Assembly: GCA_019058165.1 (NCBI GenBank)
Contig: JAHLVZ010000016.1
Span: 1-38,718, forward strand
DNA: 38,718 bases
Direction: 5' to 3'
Source of the DNA: Candidatus Heimdallarchaeota archaeon
GTDB lineage: Archaea > Asgardarchaeota > Heimdallarchaeia > JABLTI01
Positions 33,764-38,718 of the stretch are shown here, one piece after another. Positions within the stretch are counted from its first letter, which is position 1; every line of letters begins with the position of its first letter. Made by a program: the position numbers and the translations under genes. The notes beneath the pieces were generated by a model. The model searched no databases. It saw nothing but the letters and a program-made list of their open reading frames with translations, and had not been told where the DNA came from.

Positions 33764-35362
33764 TTGATTAAGAAACAATTGGTGAAATATTTGACACTCC
33801 CAAAACTAGAACCTCTTAAATTAAGCACATCAAATCCCATGGCTGTTCCTGAATACAACTTCAATATAAAATTAGCACAGAAAACAGGAACAAATGGACC
33901 AAGGGATTTATTTTCAGCCTATAATGTAGATTTCTTTGAAAAGTATACCGCAGCATTTGCTAAAACTCTCGAGAGTGAAATCTTAATCGGGTATGATGGT
34001 AGTAGGGTTCACCAATCAATTTCTATAAGTGCTCGAGAGTATTTAAGACGCTCTGGTCTCTCAATTAAAGAATTAGATGGACCAGTAACAGTTCCCGAAT
34101 TCATGTTTGCTTGTTATCAACTAAAGGTACCAGGATGTTTCTTTGGGAGAAGTCATAGTCCTCAGCAATACATTGGTTTGAAGTTAGTAATTAATGCGAA
34201 AAATGCCTTTCAATTACTTGAAAAAAACGGAGCTGAAATAACTTGTCCACCAAGTCTTGAATCAGAAAAGATCTATGGATTTTTACCTAGAACACTTGCT
34301 CCCGTAGTAGAAGAAGCAATAAAAGATACTGTAATGGTTCACCCCAAAGAAATAGGCCAATATGAAAAAATAGAAGCGTCTGCTTTGCGAGAAGAATTCT
34401 TCACTTCCATAAAAAAAGTAGTTCCCTTAAAGAAAATTGAAGGAGAATACATAGTTGATTGTAGACACAGTATGGCAGGACCTGTTTGGGAATTAATTAA
34501 AAGTGAAATGAATGCAGATATAATTCTTCATAACGATGTTTTAAATCCTATAGCACCTGATAGGGATCCAAGAGAAATATGGGGCGACCTAACTCAGAAG
34601 TATATGAATCAATCAAAAGCTGTTTTTAATCATGATGGAGATGCTGATAGAACATTCCTCTTAAAAATTCCTGGGACAGGTAAAGAAACAATAGTCGATA
34701 ATCAGGAAGAATCATTCACAACAGGATTAATCGCAGAATCAAAAAGTAGAAAATCTGATGCTTATATTCTTGTCCAAGAAAGAATATCATTAATTATGCT
34801 TTCGGCATTATCTGAGATAACGAAAAAGGTGTATGCAACAGCTCAAGGAGAACCAGCATTCTTCTTAGGTGTTACCGAATTACTCACAAGAAATCCAGAT
34901 ATGAACCGAATATCTGGAGCAGATTATACTAATATTTTCTTTAACAAAACGCATCCGATATGTATGAAGTCACCTTTTCAACAAGCACTTTGGTTGATGA
35001 ACTGGTTCACAAACAATAGCCAATTACCGAAATATCCATCCGTAGAGGTTGTAAGAACACAAATAGATATGGTGAAACTAGATTATCCACAAAGACTTCA
35101 GAAAGTGTTAAAGTCTACAGAGGAAATTAACAAGTATTTCAATGAAAAATTCCAAGTAGTTTACCACTCGACAATGGATGGCCAAAACCTCATTCTAAAA
35201 GATAAGAAAGAAAACATGCTGATAGTGAGTATTAGACCAAGTGGAACAGGGAGATATACAAAAGTCTTCTCAGAAATTGGTCTTGGAAAATCAACAAGCA
35301 AAGAAAGAAAATCAATAGCTGAAGAAGTTAACAGAACTATTGAAAAAATAATTACCAAATAA
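33764..35362 (+). CDS. phosphohexomutase (phosphoglucomutase/phosphomannomutase family), divergent
   Basis: A 532-aa member of the alpha-D-phosphohexomutase family, which moves phosphate between C1 and C6 of hexose phosphates. The metal loop DGDADR (291-296) and the phosphate-binding RPSGT (491-495) are intact. The catalytic serine loop is GRSHSPQQYIGLK (128-140) instead of the usual TASHNPxxYNGxK; S130 is the likely phosphoserine. The sugar-binding loop reads AQGEPAFF rather than GExSGH. The exact sugar is therefore uncertain. TTG start; a GTG six codons later is an alternative. A strong hairpin follows the stop. Confidence 0.85.
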   Translation: MIKKQLVKYLTLPKLEPLKLSTSNPMAVPEYNFNIKLAQKTGTNGPRDLFSAYNVDFFEKYTAAFAKTLESEILIGYDGSRVHQSISISAREYLRRSGLSIKELDGPVTVPEFMFACYQLKVPGCFFGRSHSPQQYIGLKLVINAKNAFQLLEKNGAEITCPPSLESEKIYGFLPRTLAPVVEEAIKDTVMVHPKEIGQYEKIEASALREEFFTSIKKVVPLKKIEGEYIVDCRHSMAGPVWELIKSEMNADIILHNDVLNPIAPDRDPREIWGDLTQKYMNQSKAVFNHDGDADRTFLLKIPGTGKETIVDNQEESFTTGLIAESKSRKSDAYILVQERISLIMLSALSEITKKVYATAQGEPAFFLGVTELLTRNPDMNRISGADYTNIFFNKTHPICMKSPFQQALWLMNWFTNNSQLPKYPSVEVVRTQIDMVKLDYPQRLQKVLKSTEEINKYFNEKFQVVYHSTMDGQNLILKDKKENMLIVSIRPSGTGRYTKVFSEIGLGKSTSKERKSIAEEVNRTIEKIITK

Positions 35363-35375
35363 AAGAGAAAGATGA

Positions 35376-35405
35376 GCACCACAAAGAGTGGTGCAATTAA
35401 TTGTT
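35376..35405 (+). terminator. hairpin after the phosphohexomutase gene
   Basis: GCACCAC (35376-35382) pairs exactly with GTGGTGC (35388-35394) around five bases, then AATTAATTGTTTT. It lies 13 bp after the stop codon and could also end the minus-strand 39-aa gene coming from the right. Confidence 0.55.
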
Positions 35406-35441
35406 TTCGTGAGGGATTCAAACATTAGTGAATCCTATTAG

Positions 35442-35561
35442 TCATTTCCGCGAATCAGCAGTAGCTGCGAGGAAAACGAAATAACCAATAACACATATGC
35501 CTATGGTTCCAACGAGAATCGCTAAGGAAATGAGCACCCAAGCCCACCATACTAAAACCAT
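35442..35561 (-). CDS. 39-aa single-span membrane protein
   Basis: An ATG frame of 39 codons reading MVLVWWAWVLISLAILVGTI, then GICVIGYFVFLAATADSRK. One long hydrophobic helix is followed by a short charged C-terminus. GGTG 6 bases before the ATG is a good ribosome binding site, and the codons carry little besides hydrophobic residues, which argues for selection. No family recognised. It is a lone gene between the phosphohexomutase terminator and the tRNA-Arg fragment. Confidence 0.6.
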   Translation of the reverse strand: MVLVWWAWVLISLAILVGTIGICVIGYFVFLAATADSRK

Positions 35562-35626
35562 TTGTTACACCTTAAAATATAATGATAATAAGTAATTGCT
35601 CACGATATAAGAAGTTTTCAGTCTTG

Positions 35627-35662
35627 AAAGAAGTGGCAGGCCCAGACGGATTCGAACCGCCG
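35627..35662 (-). repeat. copy of the 3' end of tRNA-Arg (att-like)
   Basis: 36 bp match 38153-38188 with three mismatches. On the minus strand they cover the T-arm (GGCGG TTCGAAT CCGTC), the 3' acceptor strand TGGGCCT, G73, CCA, and a few bases beyond. No D- or anticodon arm follows, so it is not a tRNA gene. Its position, 2.5 kb from the intact tRNA-Arg with one gene between, is that expected of an attachment site made when an element integrates into a tRNA 3' end. Confidence 0.8.
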
Positions 35663-35731
35663 CTTTAGAATTTTATATAAAAGAAGCTAAATTAGAAAAA
35701 AAAAGGAAAAAAGAAAATGGAAGACACTTAA

Positions 35732-37939
35732 CTATTTTCTTCTTCTCCTTTGCGGAATAATTACTATTATTGTAGCAATAATTATCAGGACGGAAAATGT
35801 CAGAGTGATTGATCCAATTGTTGGTAAACCAATACCTTGTGTAACATCTTCGAATAAAAGCTTGAAAACAAAGCAATCTTTACCACCATTTTGTATTTGA
35901 TCATAAGCATTTACTGTCGTTGGAAAATCACTTGATCCTGTTGAACCAGTCACGTAAACATTTCTTTCACTGTCAAGGGCCATTGAATACCCAAAGTTAT
36001 CACTGCTTCCCCCAATAAACGTTGAATAGAGTAAGGAGGAACCATCAACAGAGAGCTTGATGACAAAGCAATCAGTACTACCAACATGAGTTCTAGAGTA
36101 AGCGTTTTCCGTTGTTGGAAAGTCACTTGATTGTGTCGAACCAGTTACATAAGCATTTCCTTGATTATCAAAGGAAATTGAAAATCCTTTATCATCCCAG
36201 TTTCCTCCGACAAATGTTGAGTAGAGCAAAGAGGAGCCATCAGTTGAGAGTTTGAAGACAAAGCAATCCCCATCCCTATTGTATTTCTTATCATAGGCTT
36301 CAGTAGTTGTTGGAAAATCATCTGAATCTGTATAACCAGTCACGTAAACGTCCCCCTCATTGTCAAGGGCAATCGAATTTCCAGAGTCTTCACTGCTTCC
36401 TCCGACAAACGTTGAGTAGAGCAAAGAGGAGCCATCAGTTGAGAGTTTGAAGACAAAGCAATTCCTATATCCTCCAAGGATTCTGTTGTAAACGTTTTCT
36501 GTCGTTGGATAGTCACTTGATCCTGTCGAACCAGTCACGTATGTGTTCCCTTCATTGTCAAGGGCAATCGAAACACCATAATCAAGATTGCTTCCCCCGA
36601 TAAATGTTGAGTAAAGCAGTGAGGAACCATTAGCTGATAGTTTGAAAACAAAGCAATCATCTCCACCATTAAATGACTCATCAAAGGCATCTACTGTCGT
36701 TGGAAAATCAAATGAATCTGTATGACCAGTCACGTAAGCGTTTCCCTCACTGTCAAGGGTAATCGAAGACCCAGAGTCAGCAAGCATTCCACCAACAAAT
36801 GTCGAGTAAAGCAGGGAAGAACCATTAGCTGAAAGTTTAAAGACAAAGCAGTCCTCTTCCATATTAAATGATTCATTAAATGCACCTACTGACGTAGGAA
36901 AATCGGTCGACTTTGTATAACCTGTCACGTAAACATTCTCTTCACTGTCAAGGGCAATCGAATCTCCAGAGTCATCATCCATTCCACCAACAAACGTTGA
37001 ATAGAGCAGTGATGAACCATCTGCTGCAAGTTTGAAAACAAAGCAATCAAGAGCGCCACTATAGGTTCTATTGTAAGTATTTGCTGTTGTTGGAAAGTCA
37101 TAGGAATAGGTTCTACCAGTCACATAAGCGTTTCCTTCGCTATCAAGGGCCATTGAATGCCCATAGTCAAAAGTGTTTCCCCCAACAAATGTAGAATAGA
37201 GTAATGGATCAATTATCAATGATTTGGTCTTATCATACTCGCTTAGTTGAAATCCAAAAATATCGTTCCCCTTAGAAACAAATTTTGCATCAATTTCTAT
37301 GTCATCCTGTAAGACCTTTAATCCCTCATCTATGAATCGACTATTACCTTTCAGAATGGTCAATGTATCTTTTCCAATGATAAGTTGTTCTTGATCTTCA
37401 CATTGTATGCTGATATCTTCAGGTTTAGCACCAGGGGCTACTCGGAATTCATACTTTACTCCCTTAGAAGTAGCTTGGTAATAGAGATCAATACCATTCC
37501 ATAAGTTGCTATATAGAATTGCACCATAACTCTTCACATCAGTATATGTTCCTCGATTGCCAAGGAAGTAGTTACTCTTTGTCATGAGTTCTTTTATTCC
37601 TATTGGCAAAACCTCTTGAGCTCCTATGAACTTGAGAGTAATGATACAATTCATCCCCTCCATCCAGAGCATTGCTTTACTCTCACCGAAAGCTATTTTC
37701 CCATTTGGTAGTGAACCATAGAAAATGATTTCTTCATTTCCTAATTGCCCTTGATTTTCAAGGAATGGACTTTTGAATTTATTACTAATTTCATTAGCTA
37801 TTTCCTGCTCACTTAAAGAAAGAGATTGATTATCATTACTTCTTTGGGTATTTCTTCCTTCAACAAACTGTCCTCTAACAGTTACTACACTAAGTAAAAT
37901 CAAACAAATTAACATTACATTCATTATTCTTTTAGTCAC
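35732..37939 (-). CDS. secreted SBBP beta-propeller repeat protein with C-terminal membrane anchor
   Basis: A surface protein of about 735 aa. N-terminal signal peptide (TKRIMNVMLICLILLSVVTV). A conserved N-terminal domain follows, with PFLENQGQLGNEEIIFYGS and NYFLGNRGTYTDVKSYGAI, as in proteins that carry SBBP repeats (DUF7948-like). Seven repeats of 65 aa come next, each LLYSTFVGG...YVTG.T...DFPTT...DCFVFKLS.DGSS, probably one or more beta-propellers. One membrane helix (GSITLTFSVLIIIATIIVII) and QRRRRK end the protein. I chose GTG at 37939 because GGAGG lies 7 bases upstream; an ATG nine codons earlier includes that site. It lies alone between two copies of the tRNA-Arg 3' end, suggesting acquisition by integration. 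Confidence 0.85.
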   Translation of the reverse strand: MTKRIMNVMLICLILLSVVTVRGQFVEGRNTQRSNDNQSLSLSEQEIANEISNKFKSPFLENQGQLGNEEIIFYGSLPNGKIAFGESKAMLWMEGMNCIITLKFIGAQEVLPIGIKELMTKSNYFLGNRGTYTDVKSYGAILYSNLWNGIDLYYQATSKGVKYEFRVAPGAKPEDISIQCEDQEQLIIGKDTLTILKGNSRFIDEGLKVLQDDIEIDAKFVSKGNDIFGFQLSEYDKTKSLIIDPLLYSTFVGGNTFDYGHSMALDSEGNAYVTGRTYSYDFPTTANTYNRTYSGALDCFVFKLAADGSSLLYSTFVGGMDDDSGDSIALDSEENVYVTGYTKSTDFPTSVGAFNESFNMEEDCFVFKLSANGSSLLYSTFVGGMLADSGSSITLDSEGNAYVTGHTDSFDFPTTVDAFDESFNGGDDCFVFKLSANGSSLLYSTFIGGSNLDYGVSIALDNEGNTYVTGSTGSSDYPTTENVYNRILGGYRNCFVFKLSTDGSSLLYSTFVGGSSEDSGNSIALDNEGDVYVTGYTDSDDFPTTTEAYDKKYNRDGDCFVFKLSTDGSSLLYSTFVGGNWDDKGFSISFDNQGNAYVTGSTQSSDFPTTENAYSRTHVGSTDCFVIKLSVDGSSLLYSTFIGGSSDNFGYSMALDSERNVYVTGSTGSSDFPTTVNAYDQIQNGGKDCFVFKLLFEDVTQGIGLPTIGSITLTFSVLIIIATIIVIIPQRRRRK
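35850..37210 (-). repeat. seven 195-bp tandem repeats inside the SBBP gene
   Basis: Conserved DNA words such as the LLYSTF.GG segment recur every 195 bp (near 36013, 36211, 36408, 36600, 36797, 36991 and 37185). The repeats are coding and in frame, and similar enough to recombine, so copy number may vary between strains. Confidence 0.75.
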
Positions 37940-38159
37940 ATTGCTCCCTCCAAGCGATAACACCATAAATCAAATTTTTTTAGTCAAGTTTAACACTTCA
38001 ATTATTCTCAATAAAGTTTTCTGTAAATAACAGCCAGTTTCTTGCATTAAACAAAATTTAATTTTTTTTCTGGTGTTTTTAACTCTCGAGTAGAATATAT
38101 TTTTGTCAGTTGATAACTAAGAATTTTTTCTGATTAAGCTAAATTAATCATTAAAGAAA

Positions 38160-38266
38160 TGGCAGGCCCGGACGGATTTGAACCGCCGATCTCTCGGTTA
38201 CTTCAGCACAATCGCATGAGAGTGCTTCCGAAGCCGAGTATTCTATCCGGACTGAACTACGGGCCT
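38160..38266 (-). tRNA. tRNA-Arg(TCG) with a 29-nt intron
   Basis: Minus strand: acceptor AGGCCCG/CGGGCCT, D-arm GTTC...GAAT and anticodon stem CTCGG/CCGAG. The loop CTTCGG + A is split after base 37 by an intron at about 38199-38227. CTTC in the loop pairs with GAAG in the intron, a proper bulge-helix-bulge, and GCAC/GTGC closes the intron hairpin. T-arm GGCGG TTCAAAT CCGTC; G73 at 38163; encoded CCA 38160-38162. Its 3' end is duplicated at 35627-35662. Confidence 0.9.
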
Positions 38267-38394
38267 ACAGGAATAAAATATTATTCGTTGGTGTAGGTCA
38301 AAATCTTTCTCTATTTAATATTTTTCGTGACTTGTATTTTGATAATTCTTTTAAATAATGTTCATTATTAGTTTTATTGAGGGAGATTGTTTCG

Positions 38395-38478
38395 ATGAAG
38401 GCAGAAGCGATCATACTTTTAGCTATCTTTTCGACTTTATTTTTACTTGAATGGAGAAGAAAAAAAGATGAGTTGTAA
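38395..38478 (+). CDS. 27-aa membrane peptide
   Basis: The ATG frame reads MKAEAIILLAIFSTLFLLEW, then RRKKDEL: one hydrophobic helix and a positively charged end, as in small single-span proteins. GGGAG lies 10 bases upstream. Its last 11 bp overlap the start of the next gene in another frame, suggesting translational coupling. Family unknown. Confidence 0.5.
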   Translation: MKAEAIILLAIFSTLFLLEWRRKKDEL

Positions 38479-38718
38479 ATGTTGTAGTTCATGCATAAAA
38501 ATCAATGAACGAGCAGACGAGTTGAGCTCTTCTGGTTGTTGTGGTTATAAAGCATCATTAGAGGATGTACTTTTTAGTTTTTTAATTGATTGGATTAAAA
38601 TGAGAAGAAAAATGAGGAAAAGAGAGAAAAAACTAGCCAAAGGACTTTGTCCAAAATGCAATACTCCCTTTGACCCAAGTCGGAGTATTTGCACCTATTG
38701 TGGGCAGGTACTCAGAAC
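38468..38718 (+). CDS. cysteine-rich zinc-ribbon protein, 3' end outside the window
   Basis: An open frame of 83 codons running off the right edge. It starts MSCKCCSSCIKINERADELS with a Cys cluster (C3, C5, C6, C9, C24, C25), continues with a helical basic part (DWIKMRRKMRKREKKLAKG) and then a zinc ribbon CPKCNTPFDPSRSICTYCG. ATG start inside the preceding small gene. The ribbon suggests nucleic-acid or protein binding; the family is unknown and the C-terminus is missing. Confidence 0.6.
   Translation, partial: MSCKCCSSCIKINERADELSSSGCCGYKASLEDVLFSFLIDWIKMRRKMRKREKKLAKGLCPKCNTPFDPSRSICTYCGQVLR

Noticed and set aside
35634-35731. A second tRNA gene at the 35.6-kb tRNA-like match
   Set aside because: Only the T-arm and 3' acceptor strand are present; upstream bases (toward 35731) form no anticodon or D-arm.
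35850-37210. CRISPR-like or satellite repeats
   Set aside because: The 195-bp period is in frame and encodes 65-aa SBBP repeats.
35663-38152. Integrase gene for the tRNA-Arg element
   Set aside because: No frame in the bracketed segment has recombinase or integrase motifs.
38298-38492. 64-codon minus-strand frame
   Set aside because: It is antisense to the 27-aa peptide and zinc-ribbon genes, has no ribosome binding site of note and no recognisable content.

Overview
The window is archaeal chromosomal DNA, AT-rich (roughly one third G+C by eye). Archaeal markers are TFB, archaeal-type uL3/uL4/uL23/uL2 and uS10, archaeosine tRNA-guanine transglycosylase, CofE, an SmAP, an Era-like GTPase with its DUF2073-type partner, a Fap7-type adenylate kinase, and three tRNA genes with introns at 37/38. 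A Roadblock/LC7 protein, a TPR/SNAP-like protein, an IFT52/GldG-like secreted protein and a METTL5-like methyltransferase, together with bacterial-type UvrC, would fit an Asgard archaeon (perhaps a Heimdallarchaeia-like lineage). That placement is an inference; no rRNA is present to fix it.

Layout. 1-54: 5' half of tRNA-Glu. 55-3888: an accessory block with a coiled-coil protein, an AAA+ ATPase, a ribbon-helix-helix protein, about 1.1 kb of AT-rich noncoding DNA and an unknown protein, threaded by in-phase 9-bp repeats (consensus CAWGTAWTA). This looks like a partition/replication module of an integrated element and is the best candidate here for an undescribed system. 3889-12544: HypF, a double-HTH regulator, UvrC and an orphan pair of oligopeptide-type ABC permeases. 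12545-14647: TFB and CofE.

14640-18201 is a leftward gene set (Era-like GTPase, DUF2073-like, Fap7-like kinase, transglutaminase-fold protein lacking its catalytic Cys). 18202-19155 is a 0.95-kb gene-free region with two good origin recognition boxes pointing toward each other across AT-rich DNA plus repeated TTCACAAA boxes: a probable chromosomal replication origin. 19156-22856: two small winged-helix proteins, archaeosine TGT, SmAP and a zinc-ribbon protein. 23036-27204: tRNA-Leu(GAG), the uL3-uL4-uL23-uL2 operon (cut off after uL2), uS10, tRNA-Ser(CGA) and tRNA-Leu(TAA).

27249-35362: enolase, METTL5-like methyltransferase, GIY-YIG protein, winged-helix protein, Roadblock protein, a cupredoxin/IFT52-like membrane protein, a TPR protein, a YkgJ-type cysteine-cluster protein and a phosphohexomutase. 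35363-38718: a 39-aa membrane protein, a 36-bp copy of the 3' end of tRNA-Arg, a secreted seven-repeat SBBP protein, the intact intron-containing tRNA-Arg(TCG), then a 27-aa membrane peptide overlapping a zinc-ribbon gene that runs off the window. The two tRNA-Arg 3' ends bracketing the SBBP gene look like attachment-site duplications. Across the window the palindrome CTCGAG occurs about 28 times, far above expectation, resembling a highly iterated palindrome.
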